From: Rhodococcus sp. WMMA185
Lineage (GTDB): Bacteria > Actinomycetota > Actinomycetes > Mycobacteriales > Mycobacteriaceae
DNA length: 64,000 nucleotides
Direction of reading: 5' to 3'
Assembly (NCBI RefSeq): GCF_001767395.1
Contig: NZ_CP017014.1
Span: 1-64,000 of the forward strand
Shown here: piece after piece, positions 34,416 through 46,600 of the stretch
Layout of the letters: every line of letters begins with the position of its first letter
Numbering within the stretch: position 1 is the first letter of the stretch
Translations under genes and position numbers: made by a program
The notes under the pieces: model-generated
Database searches by the model: none
What the model saw: the letters and a program-made list of their open reading frames with translations, nothing else
What the model was told of the DNA's origin: nothing

Positions 34416-34607
34416 ATGACCAGCCGGCCAGGCCCGATCACGTCCACCACGTCGAACCGACTCGCGAGAGAACTCGTGCTCCGTCCGGGGGAAGTAGCCG
34501 AACTCGATACCGAAGAACCGCACTGGTTCGGCCCGAATGGAACCACCGTCGTGGAAATTCTGCACCTCTTCGGCCCTCACGGCGATCAGGCTGTTGCACG
34601 AACCTAG
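34416..34607 (+). pseudogene. Cupin-domain protein fragment
   Basis: The 63-codon frame encodes LVLRPGEVAELDTEEPHWFG, then PNGTTVVEILHLFGPHGDQA. This is the C-terminal half of a cupin barrel of the kind with a conserved HWFG motif. The N-terminal strands with the first metal-binding motif are absent, and the preceding codons look unrelated. It is most likely a remnant left at the junction between the M50 gene and the peptide synthetase gene. Confidence 0.5.
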
Positions 34608-34614
34608 CGGCCGC

Positions 34615-37600
34615 CTATCGGCTGACGAGCGCGGAAGCCAAGACGGGTCCGAGGACCGCGAGGGCCTCCGGGTCCGTCATGTGGCGATGCGGGTACTCGA
34701 GGGTGTGGTTGATCAACTCCCCGCCGATCCACTGCCGCCACGTCTCGCTCGCCGCGACGGGTTGGGATTCGTCCCGGGCCGCGCTGAAGAAAAGCAATCC
34801 GCCATCGAACCGCTCCGGCGCGAAGCCGGCAGCGGCTTCTATGACGTCGACATAGTCTTCGTACAGCCGCGTCAGGTGCTCCGGACCGAGGTGCTGGGCG
34901 AGGTCGCCGTCGAACTCCGCCAGCAACTCCAGCGCCGACGGCAGCGGATCTTCTCGTTGCGCGGTGGCGTAACTGTCGATCATCGAGAGCATGCCCACTT
35001 CTTCACCGAGCGACCGCAACTCGACGGCCATTGCGTGGGCAATTACGCCACCCACCGAGTACCCGAGCAGATGGTAGGGCCCCTGCGGCTGTACTCGTCG
35101 AATCTCCTCGACGTACCGGTGGGCACGGTCGGTGATCGAAGTGAATCGTGCGCCGGGCACGGTCAAGGCCGGCGACTGCACACCGTAGACGGGTCTACCT
35201 GGATCGAGGTGGGTATGGAGTCCCGAATAGCACCAAGACAATCCGATCGCAGGATGTATGCAGAACAGGGGTTCTCGATCGTCGCCTCGGCTCAGAGGCA
35301 ACAGTATGTCGAGCGCGGAAGCGGCTTCGGGAGCCTGCGCGTCACTGGACGACATCCTGGACGCGATTGCTTCTGCCGTCGGATCGTCGAAGAACCATTC
35401 GAGCCGGACCTCGACACTCGTCATGGCGTGCAGTCGTGATGCGGCCCTGACTGCGGACAACGAGTTGCCCCCCAATTCGAAGAAGCTGTCGTCCAACCCG
35501 ACCGGACTCGTACCGAGAATCTCCTCGAACACGGACGTGACCATTTTCTCGATACGCGTGATGGGAGGCCGAAATGGCTGGGTCCGCGCAATACCGGGAT
35601 CGGGCAGTGCTCGCCGATCAAGCTTGCCGTGGGGTGTCGACGGCAGCGCGTCGACCACTGCGATCTGGTTGGGCACCATGTATTGAGGAAGACTCCGAGC
35701 CAGTTCCGCCGACAACAGTCGGGTGTCGATCTCTACGTCTGGGCAGGGGACCACATACCCGACCAGACGGGTTCCGGCAGAAGGGGATTGGTGCACGGCG
35801 GCTGCGGATTGAGCGACATCGCGGTGAGCTCGCATCGCCACTTCGACTTCCTCGAGTTCGACGCGTTGGCCGCGAATTTTCACCTGGAGGTCATTTCGGC
35901 CGAGGTAGACGAGGGTTCCGTCATTTCGCCGACTCACCACATCGCCCGTCCGATACATCCGTTCACCGGACGAACCCCATGGATTGGCAACGAACCGGGC
36001 GGCGGTCGTACTGGGTTGTCCCAGGTAACCGCGTGCGAGCTGCGCCCCCGCGAGATACAGCTCACCAGGAACGCCGACCGGGGAAGAGTGTAGTCGCGTA
36101 TCCAGAACGAGCACACCGACGCCGGGAGCAGGCAAGCCGATCGGGACGGCCCCCTCACTGGTGTCGACGATGCAGCGTGTGACAGCCACAGTTGATTCGG
36201 TCGGACCGTATTCGTTGTACAGCACCGCATCCGGACACCGTGTGTGGAAGGCGTGGGCGGTGTCCCGAGGCAGCGTCTCGCCGCCACACGACAGCTGTCG
36301 CAGCGACCCGAGATCGGCATCGGGAACCGCCAGGATCTCGGCGAGCATGAGTGGGAGGAAGTACCCCACACTCACCCGATGCCGTTCGATCAATTCGGCG
36401 AGGCGCCGCGGATCGCGCCGGCTGCCCGCCGGTGCGATCACCAACCGCGCACCCGCGACGACCGGCCACCAGAGCTCACGCACCGAGGCGTCGAACGTGG
36501 ACTGCAACTTCATCAGCACCGTGTCCTGCGTGCCGATCGGGTCGGCGTGCTGCCGCCAGTCCAGAAAGTTCACGACGGACGCATGAGTCACCACCACGCC
36601 TTTCGGTGTACCCGTCGATCCCGACGTGTGGATTACGTAGACGGGGTTCTGTGCCCGCAGTGGTGCGATCCGGTCGGCATCGGTGACCGGAGACGAATCG
36701 ACAACGGACACATCAGCGCGGTCGAGGACGACGAGACGGACACTCTCGGGCAGGGCATCGAAGACATCGTGGCGGTCGCGCTCTGTGGTGAGGACGATGC
36801 GCGTGCCCGAGGACCGGATCATCTCGGCATTGCGAGACGCCGGATGCTCCGGATCCATCGGCATGTACGCCGCACCGGTTTTCGCCACGGCATACATCCC
36901 GATGAGGAGATCAACGCTGTGGCGGACGGCGAGTCCCACGATGGATTCCGGCCCGATGCCGAGGCCGATGAGATGGCGGGCCAGACGATTGACGGCCACG
37001 TCGAGTTCGCGGTACGTGAGTTCGCGCCCGCCCTGCACGACTGCTGTCGCCTCCGGCGACTCGGCGACCTGCCGGTCGAACAGATCGACGAGCGTCAGGC
37101 CGGTGGGAGCTTCCACCGCAGGTGGAGCGATCCGTTCGAGGACGGCCAGATCTCCAACGGGCAAATCAGGTTGTGCGACAGCCTCGCTCAGGGTCGAAAC
37201 GAAACGGTCGGCGATCGCCGCGACAGTGTCATGGTCGAACAAATCGGTCGCATAGGTGAACACGAGGGACATTCCGGCTCGCTCCGCCGGCGGGTGCGGT
37301 CCGACGATCACGGTGAGTTGGAGGTCGACCCTTGCTGACCTGATGGACGGGGATAGCTCGCGGACCTCGAGAGCGGGCAGAGTGAGCTGGGTGTGGTCGA
37401 GGTTCTGGAAGGCCAGGGCAACCTGGAACAGGGGATTACGTGCGCGGGAGCGCGCAGGGTCGAGTACCTCGACCACGGTTTCGAAGGGGACGGTGGAGTG
37501 CGCGAACGCATCGAGATCGGTTTCGCAGACCCGGGCGAGCAGGCTGCTGAAGCGTTCCGCGGGAGCAACTTCGGTGCGCAGAGCAAGGTTGTTGACGAAC

Positions 37601-40600
37601 ATGCCGACCAGTTCGTCGAGGGCTTGGTCTCCTCGTCCGGCGACAGGTGTACCGATCACGATGTCGCTCGATCCGCTGAGCTTCGCCAGTAGAGCCGCGA
37701 ATGCGGCGTGCACGACCATGAACGCGGTGACCGAGTTCGCCGCTGCCGTGCGTTCGATCGCACGGCAGAGATCGTCGTCGAGAGTTGATTCGACGTTGCC
37801 GCCGCGGTGCGACGCAACGGCGGGGCGCGGTCTGTCGGTCGGAAGCCATAGTTGTTCCGGTGCCCCGTCCAGCATCTTCTTCCAGTACGACAGCTGCTGT
37901 GTAACAACCGAATCGGAATCTTCTCGTTCACCGAGGAAGTCGTGTTGCCACAGCGTGTAGTCCGTGTACTGGACGGGTAGCGGCTGCCAGTGTGGCGCCT
38001 GTCCGGACAGTCGCGCGGAGTATGCCTGCATGAGGTCGCCAGCCAGTATGCCCATCGAATAGCCGTCCGCGCTGATGTGATGGACGGTCACGGCCAACAC
38101 CCACTCGGAACGAGACAGGGCGAAGAGTCGGGCGCGTATCGGAAGCTCGTCGCTGAGCATGAATCCAGTAGTCGCACAAGCCGTCACTCGTGCAGCGAGC
38201 TCATCATGGGATACGGGAATCGGTGTGAGCCGCGGCACCGCCCTCGGTGCCGGGATGATTTGCTGATAGGCGACACCGTCATGCTCGGGGTATCGGGTGC
38301 GCAATGGCTCGTGACGGCGCACCACGTCCCCGAGCGCTGCGCCAAGGGCGGCCACATCCAGTGACCCCGAAAGCCTCAGTGCCAGAGAGATGTTGTAGTC
38401 GGGTGATCGGGGGGCGAGGCGAGCAAGGAACCATAGACGTTGTTGAGCGGGAGAGAGCGGGATACGCGTAGGCCGGGGACGGACGGTCAGGGCTACCGGG
38501 GCCGTGCCCGGAGCTCGATCTGCGACGACCGCAGCGAGCGTGGACACGGTAGGGGCGTCGAACAGGGTGCGCACCGGCACGGTGGTTCCCAGTGCCGCAC
38601 CGATTCGCGAGACGGCACGTGTGGCGGACAAAGAGGTACCGCCGAGAGAGAAGAAATTGTCGTCCCGCCCCACCAGTTCGGCACCGATCACCTGGGCGAA
38701 CACCGTCGCCACTACCTGTTCGGTGGGCGTGCGGGGGGCGTGGAAACGGACCGCGGCGGGCTCAGGGTCGGGAAGGGCCGCGCGATCGAGTTTCCCGTTC
38801 CCGGTCAGCGGCACGGTGTCCACGACGACCACGGTCGTGGGAACGAGTGGCGTCGGCAGATACGCGGCCACGTATCGGATGATCTGCTCTGGATCAATGT
38901 TTGCATCTTGTGCCGGAACGACATAGGACACTAGTGCGTCAGCACCGTTGTGGAGCACGCGCAAATCAGTTGCGGCGAACTTCACGCTCGGATGCTCGAG
39001 GAGGGTCGCGTCGATTTCGCCGAGTTCGATCCGGACTCCGCGCAGTTCGACCTGCGCGTCGTTGCGATACAGGTACTCGATCGAGCCGTCAGGTCGCCGC
39101 CGCCCGACATCGCCGGTCCGGTAGATACGTTCGCCGGCCGCCCCGAATGGGCAAGCCACGAAACGTTCCCCCGTCAGCCCCGACTTGTGGTGGTAGCCTC
39201 GCGCAACACCCGGACCACGAATGTAGAGTTCGCCCGCAACACCCGGCGGAACAGGGTGCAGGCGCGAATCGAGCAACAGGATCGCGGAACCGCGCACCGG
39301 ACGGCCGATCGTGACGACCTCGCCGGGCGCCATCGAATCACTGATGCTCGTAACTATGGTGGTTTCGGTCGGCCCGTAAGCGATGAACAATGAGATATGT
39401 TCCTGCGCGACCCAGTCGGCAACGAGGCGCGGGGGGCAGGGTTCGCCGCCGACGACGACTAGTAGTGCGTGCAGTCCGGCCGGGTCGATCGTGGACAGTA
39501 CCGTCGGGGTGGTGAACATGTGGCTAACCCGTTCGGCTACGAGTACATCTGCGAGTTGATCGTGGCCGTAGACCGTCGGTGGCGTAAGCACCGCGCAGGC
39601 ACCCGCGCCGAGCGCCATGAGCAGTTCGAGCATCGTCCCGTCGAAACTGGGGGACGATGCGAGCAATATGCGTGAGGACGCCGTCACAGAGTATCGCTCA
39701 CGCTGCTCTGTAGTGAGATTGGCGAGACCTGCGTGTGTCGCCACGACACCCTTGGGCCTGCCGGTCGAACCCGACGTGTAGATCACGTACGCCGGATTCT
39801 GGGTGTGCAGTCGTTGCACACGATCGGAATCGGTTATCTCCGCCGACGAGTAGCCGCGGCACTCGGTACGGAAGCCCGGGTCGTCGAGCATGATCCAGTC
39901 GACCGCGTTCGGCATCACCTCGCGATCCGCCTGAGTGGTCAGCCCGAGGACGGCGTCGGAGTCTTCGAGAAGGTACGCGATGCGGGGTACAGGGTAGTGG
40001 GGATCTACGGGCACGAACGCAGCCCCGGTCTTTGTGACGGCCCATATCGAGAGGACCGACAGTATCGAACGAGGTAGGCCCAGGGCCACAACCGATTCCG
40101 GGCCGATTCCACGCTGAATCAGTGCGCGAGCAAGTTGATTTGACTCGAAGTCGAGTTCGCGGTAGGTGACAGACCGGCCCTCCGCTCTCAACGCCAACGC
40201 GTCCGGGTCTCGTCGGACGGCCTCCGACAACAACTCGGGCAGCGTTCGTGGTGGCAGTGACGGTGGACCTGGGTGCCCGACCTCGACCTCTCGCTCTTCA
40301 CGGCCGAGCAGCTCTATGTCACCGATCACTGCGGCGGGATCTTCGAATACGGCCGCGAGGATTCGCTGGAACCGATCCGCGAAGCCAGTCACCGTCACCT
40401 CGTCGAAAAGGTCGGTGGCGTAGGTGAAGACGCAGGACAGTGTGCCTGGGTCACCCGCAGAGTCGAAGGACTCGGTCACCGTCAACTGAAGGTCGAACTT
40501 CGATGTGCGGGTGGCGACCTCGACGATTCTTGCGGACACGTCCGGAAAGTCGATCGCGATCGGGACCGGGTTGTGGAAAGCCAGCGCCAGCTGGAACAGT

Positions 40601-43600
40601 GGGTTGTGGCTGCGGGAACGAGTTGGCGAAAGCGCCTCCACCACATCCTCGAAGGCAACGTCAGCATGGGAGTACGAGGCGAGGTCGACGTTGCGTACGT
40701 GGGCGACGACCTCGGTGAAGGATGTATGCAGAGGGGTGTCGGTTCGCAGCACGAGAGTGTTGACGAACATGCCTACGAGATCGTCGAGCTTTCGCGGTCC
40801 ACGTCCGGAAATCGGAGTGCCGACGGCGATGTCGTGGACACCGCTGAGCCTGGTTGCAAGAACCGCCAGTGCCGCATGCACCACCATGAACGGAGTTGCG
40901 TCGAGTGAAAGTGCGAGTTCACGAATCCGTTGGTGGCTGTACGCGTCTAGCGTGAATATCACGTCGGCGCCGCGGTGGGTCGCAACAGGAGGGCGGGTGC
41001 GGTCGAAGGGAAGCGGCAACACTTCGGGTAGGCCGGACAGAGCCTGCGTCCAATACGAGAGCGCCGCGCCTCCCTGTCGACCGGGTAGTTCTTGCTGCCA
41101 CCGTGCGTAGTCGGCATATCGAACGGGCAGCGGAGCCCAGGCAGGCGTGGTACCGGCTGTCCGAGATTTGTATGCTGCCAGAATATCTCGCACAAGAGGA
41201 CTGAGCGAGAAACCATCGACACAGATGTGATGCATGACCACGACCAGTACCCACTCGCCCTCACCGATTGCGAGGAGCGCCGTGACGATCGGGGGTTCGA
41301 CGGTGAGGTCGAATTCCGTCGAATGCAGTTCGTGTACCAGTCCTGCGGGGTCCACCGTCTTCCTGATCCGGCACGGCGGTACAGCAGACGCGGGAAGAAT
41401 GTGTTGGTACGGAATCCCGTCACACTCGGGATAAACGGTGCGCAGGGGTTCGTGACGCTCGATCACGTCATTCACCGCCGCGCACAGCGCCAATTCGTCG
41501 AGTGCACCCTTCAGGGACAACACGACCGGAATGTTGTCAACGGTCGCGTAGCCGTCGAGGCGGTTCAGGAACCACAGTTGCCGTTGTGCTGACGACAGTG
41601 GAACGTAGGCGGCCGGAGCGCGAGCCACGAGAGGTATCGATTCTGTGCCGCGTCCTCGCACGGCGAGGTACTCGGACAGACCCGCCACGGTGGGATGATC
41701 GAAAAGCTCGCGAATCCCGAGTGAGACCCCCAACGCTGATCCGAGACGGGCGACAGCCTGCGAGGCGGTCAAAGAGTTGCCCCCCGCCGCGAAGAAGTTC
41801 ACGTCTCTACCTACGTGGGGTGTGCCGGTTACCTCGGCGAATACGAATGCGATGACGTCCTCGACTGGGCGAATGACAGAACCGGTTTCACCTCGCAATG
41901 GGGGCGGTTCCGGTAGGGATGCGCGGTCGAGCTTCCCGCTGCTCGTGAGGGGCAGAGCGGCGAGGTGGACGATTACCGAGGGAATCATATAGGCCGGAAG
42001 CACGTCCGCGAGCCGCTCGGTGATCTCCTCGGCATCAACAGTCAGACCATCGGCGGGAACTATGTAGGCGATCAGTCGCTCTCCCGTCCGTAGATCTCGA
42101 TTGACCTTCACCGCAGCCTCTCTCACCGCGGGGTCGGACTTCAGCGCCGTCTCGATTTCGCCGGGTTCGATTCGCTGGCCGCGACTCTTGATCTGAAAGT
42201 CGACCCGTCCGATGTAGTGGAGTCGGCCCTCGTCGTCCCACCGCACCGAGTCGCCGGTGCGATACATTCGCCCGCCCTTTCCGCCGAAGGGATCGGCGAC
42301 GAAACTGACCGCAGTGAGGTCCGATCGCCCGGAGTAGCATCGCGCCACATATGCACTGGCGAGATACAACTCGCCTGTGACCCCAGCGGGCACTGGGCGT
42401 AATCGGGTGTCGAGAACATACGTACGTATGTTGTCGACGGGTCTACCTATGGGGACGGCGTCGCCGAGGTCCGCGGCGCCGAACGTCTCCGCGGTCGATG
42501 CGGCAACCTCGCACGGCCCGTACCAGTTGTGGAGGTCCGCGTGGCTGATGTCGCGGAATCCGGCTGCCGTCGCCGTGGTCAGAAGCTCCCCCGCCGAGAT
42601 CACACGGCGCAGCGTTGCCGGCGTGCCCCGCCCACATTGCTCGATATACGCGTCGAGCAGGGACGGCACGACATGAAGTGTTGTGATCGCCTCTTGCTCG
42701 ACGATGCTTGCGAGACAGCGGGGATCGCGATGATCATCGGGTTCGGCGACCACTACCTTCGACCCGGTCTCCAACGGCCAGAACAGTTCCCATGCAGAGA
42801 TATCGAATGTCAGCGGTGTCTTGTGGAGCACCACGTCGGAGGAGTCGAGCGGGATCTGCTTCTGGGCCCAGCGAAACTGGTTCACCATCATTTCGTGGGT
42901 CACCGTGACGCACTTGGGTCTTCCGGTGGATCCGGACGTGAATAGAACGTACGCGGCATTCGCGGGACGCAACGGCGAGCGTCTGTCGGCATCGGTGATG
43001 GGATCCGATTCGAAGCCGGCCACGTCCAGAGCGTCGAGGTCCACGATGGGCACACCCTCGGGCGTGGTTCGTTGCTCGGCGCCGGACACCAGGAGCAGCG
43101 CAGGATGGACGGTGTCGACCACCTGGGAGGTGCGGCCGAGAGGATGCTCGGCATCGACAGGAAGATAAGCGCCACCCGCCTTCATTACCGCGTACAGCGC
43201 AACGAGAAGGGGCAAGGATCGGGGAATCGACACACCGACAACGGTTTCCGGTCCGACACCTTTCGTTACCAGGTACCGCGCAAGCCGGTTGACCCGCGAA
43301 TCGAACTCGGCATACGTGAGTCGTTCCGTACCCGATACCACTGCGGTGGCCGTGGGCGTGCGGCGCACTTGGGCGGAGTACAGATCGGGCAGGGTATCGT
43401 GGGGAACCGGCGTATCTGTCGCATTCCACGCACGCAGGACTCGTTCCCGTTCCTCGGCGCCGAGCAGGTCGAGAGCACCGATCGGAGTGTGCGGATCCCG
43501 CCCGATGCCTTCGAGTATGCACCCCATGCGCGAGAGCAGTGCGGCCCCGTTGTACTCGCCCGTCCGGTATTTGGCGGTGAGCCGAAGCGTTTCATAGTTT

Positions 43601-46600
43601 TGCGCCGAGAGCGTCACGGAGTAGTGCGAGGCATCATGTGCACGGACTCCTTTCAGTACGAGTCCGTCCGCCGCGACAGTCGACCCGATCCGGCCGACGG
43701 GGTAGGACTCGAACGCGACCAAGGTGTCGAAGAGCGGTGCCACACCGACTGCCTTCTGGATCTCTGTGAGACCCAGATAGTGGTGATCGAGGAGTTCGAC
43801 GTGGTGAGCCTGCAGTCGGGTGAGCAGTGTCGCCGCGTCGACATCGAGGTCGAGCGGAATCCGGACAGGGACGGTATTGACGAACAGCCCGACCGCCGAT
43901 TCGACGCCGGTGAGTTCCGCCGGTCGGCCGGAGACGGTTGCGCCGATGACGACTTCGTCCCTTCCGGTCGCGTGTCCGAGTACGATTCCCCAGGCCAACT
44001 GGACGAGGGTGCTCAGCGTGACTCCGAGATCTGCCGCGTGTGCGGCCAGCGTCCGGGTGGTCTCCGCATTCAGTTCCAATTCGGCCTCGGATATGTGCCC
44101 GGTGTTCTGTGTCGGTGGCACGGGTGCGGTGATACCGTCGAGTGCCTCAGCCCAAACCCTCGCCGACTCGGCCGTGTCCCTTGTCGAGAGCCACACCAGG
44201 AAGTCGCGGTACGGGCTCGACGAGGGCGACTCCCTCGGTGCTCGACCGCCCCGATACACGGTGAACATTTCGCGCACCAGAACCGGAATCGACCAGCCGT
44301 CCAGCGCGAGATGATGGCTCGTGATTGCGAGTTCGACGCGACCTCGATCACACGTGAGCAGTGTGAATCGAAGCAGTGGGGGAGCGGCGAGGTCGAAGGC
44401 GGTGGTGCGGTCCTCGAGCAGAATCTGCTCGGCGGCGGCATCCGCATCGGGGCCAGACAAGTCCTCGTGTCGCCATCGAAGAGGTGGGTCGTCGAGTACG
44501 AGTTGAACCGGGACGCCCCGACGGTCACGTACGAACGCGGTTCGCAGATTCGCGTGCGCTGCAAGGACGGCCGAGCAACTGCGGCGCAGGCGCTCGGGAT
44601 CGACCTTCCCCGACAGGCTCAGGATCACCTGAATCACATACGGATCGGGATCGTTACCGGTGAGCGCTGCGTGGTAGAGGAGACCTGCTTGCAACGGAGT
44701 CAACGGCCACACTTCGAGCAGGTCGGAGTGGCGCCTTTCCCACTTCTCGATGTCGCGCCGGTCGACGGAGACGAGCGGTAGATCCGACGGGCTCAGCCCA
44801 CCCGGGGGTGGACTCAGAGTCCGCTTCGTGAGAGCGGTCAGCGCTTGCACCCACAGATCAGCCAGATCGCGTACGTCCTCGCCGGAGATTGCGTCGGCGG
44901 CGAACGCGAACGTTGTGTCAAGGGCGCCGGCCGACGCGAATGCGGTGACGTCGATCAGCGCGGTCACGGGCATCGACGGGTCGGTCCACGAGAAGACAGC
45001 AAGGTCGTCCAGCACGGGGCGCCAGTCACCGTCCGTAACAGCGGCATCGAGTCGTCCGAGATAGTTGAAGCTGATCTGTCCGTCCGGACGCTCCCGCAAC
45101 TCCTTCGCGGTGTCATCACCGAGATACCGCAACAGCCCGTATCCGATTCCCTTGTCGGGCACGGCGTTCAGTTGCTCCTTGACCGAGCTGATCGCGCTGC
45201 TCGCGGCGGGTCCGCCAGCGAATGCTTCGGCCAGATCGATTCCTGACAGCTCCAGTCGCGCGGGGAACATACTGGTGAACCACCCGAGTGTGCGTGAGAG
45301 ATCTGCGCCGGGCAGAAGCGATTCCTCCCGGCCGTGCCCCTCGATTCGGATCAGGGGCGCGGTCGTGGGCCGACCTCGACGTCGCTGCCACTCCGTCAGC
45401 GCAAGGGCAAGGGCGGTGAGCAGAACGTCGTCGATCTCGCAGTGGAGTGACCTCGGGACATCTATGAGCAATGAGTGTGTGACCGTTGCAGGAAGATTCA
45501 CGGCAACACGGTCGACGGTGGAGTTGGTGTCGCGCTCGGTATGGAGCGGTCGGGTGCCGAGAGGGGGCTCGTCTGCACCGACAACCTCGCGCCAGAATGT
45601 CAACTCGGACCGTCGGTTCGGCCGCTGAGCCTCTTCGATCAGCCCGTATGACCACCGTCGCAGTGAGGTCCCGACTGCGGCAAGCGTGATGGGATACGAC
45701 CGAGCCCCTACCTGAGCCCCGGCTTCCGCGAGATCACCGATCAGGATTCGCCACGAGACGCCGTCGATCACCAGGTGATGCGCGACGAGCAGAAGCCGTC
45801 CGCGCCGGGAGGTATCCGACGCCCCGGCGTCCAGCCAGACGCACTGCAACATCACGCCCGCAACGGGATCCAGCCGTCGTGCAGCTGCTTCGAGTTCATG
45901 TCGAACACGGCCGTCCAATTCCTCATCGCCGATCTGTGCGTTGACGGGAACTCGGAGAATGAGATCGGCGGCCGCCGGGCCGGATGCACTCGCGCTGAGG
46001 AATGCCCTGCCATCCGAGTGTCGAAACAGATGTGTGCGCAGAGCGTCGTGGCGTTCGAGTACCGCTGTGACCACCTCGCACAGTCCGGTCGCATCGATTC
46101 CAGGTGGCAACTCCACCTGTACGGCCTGCGCGTAGCGATCGATGTCGGGGAGATTGTCCAGCAGAAAGGCCGCCGCCGGAGTCAGCGGGATGTCTCCGAT
46201 CCCGCCCCCGGGAAGTTCCTCGAGGAGGGGGGTGTCGATCGCGTCATCGGCGATGCCGGAGAGGCGGGAGACGGTGCGTTGCTCGAACACGTCACGGGGG
46301 GTGAACGAGATCCCCACAGTCCGTGCGCGGGACGCTACCTGAATCGCCATGATGCTGTCGCCGCCGAGTGCGAAGAACGAATCGTCTACCCCGAAGTCAC
46401 CGGATCCGAGAACTTCGGCGTAGATGTCGTGCAGGATGCGTTCGCGTTCGTTACCCGGTGATCTCCGTTTCGACGATCGGAAGTCGTTGTCGAGAAGAGC
46501 ATTACGATCGAGCTTTCCGGACGGTGTCAGGGGGACTTCCGGGAGGGGGGTCACCGAGGCGGGGACCAGATACGAGGGCAGTTCGGCGCCGAGGAATGCA

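Noticed and set aside
43072-44781. 569-codon plus-strand frame inside the peptide synthetase
   Set aside because: Antisense to module 2. The synthetase reads through with all core motifs, so this is a shadow.
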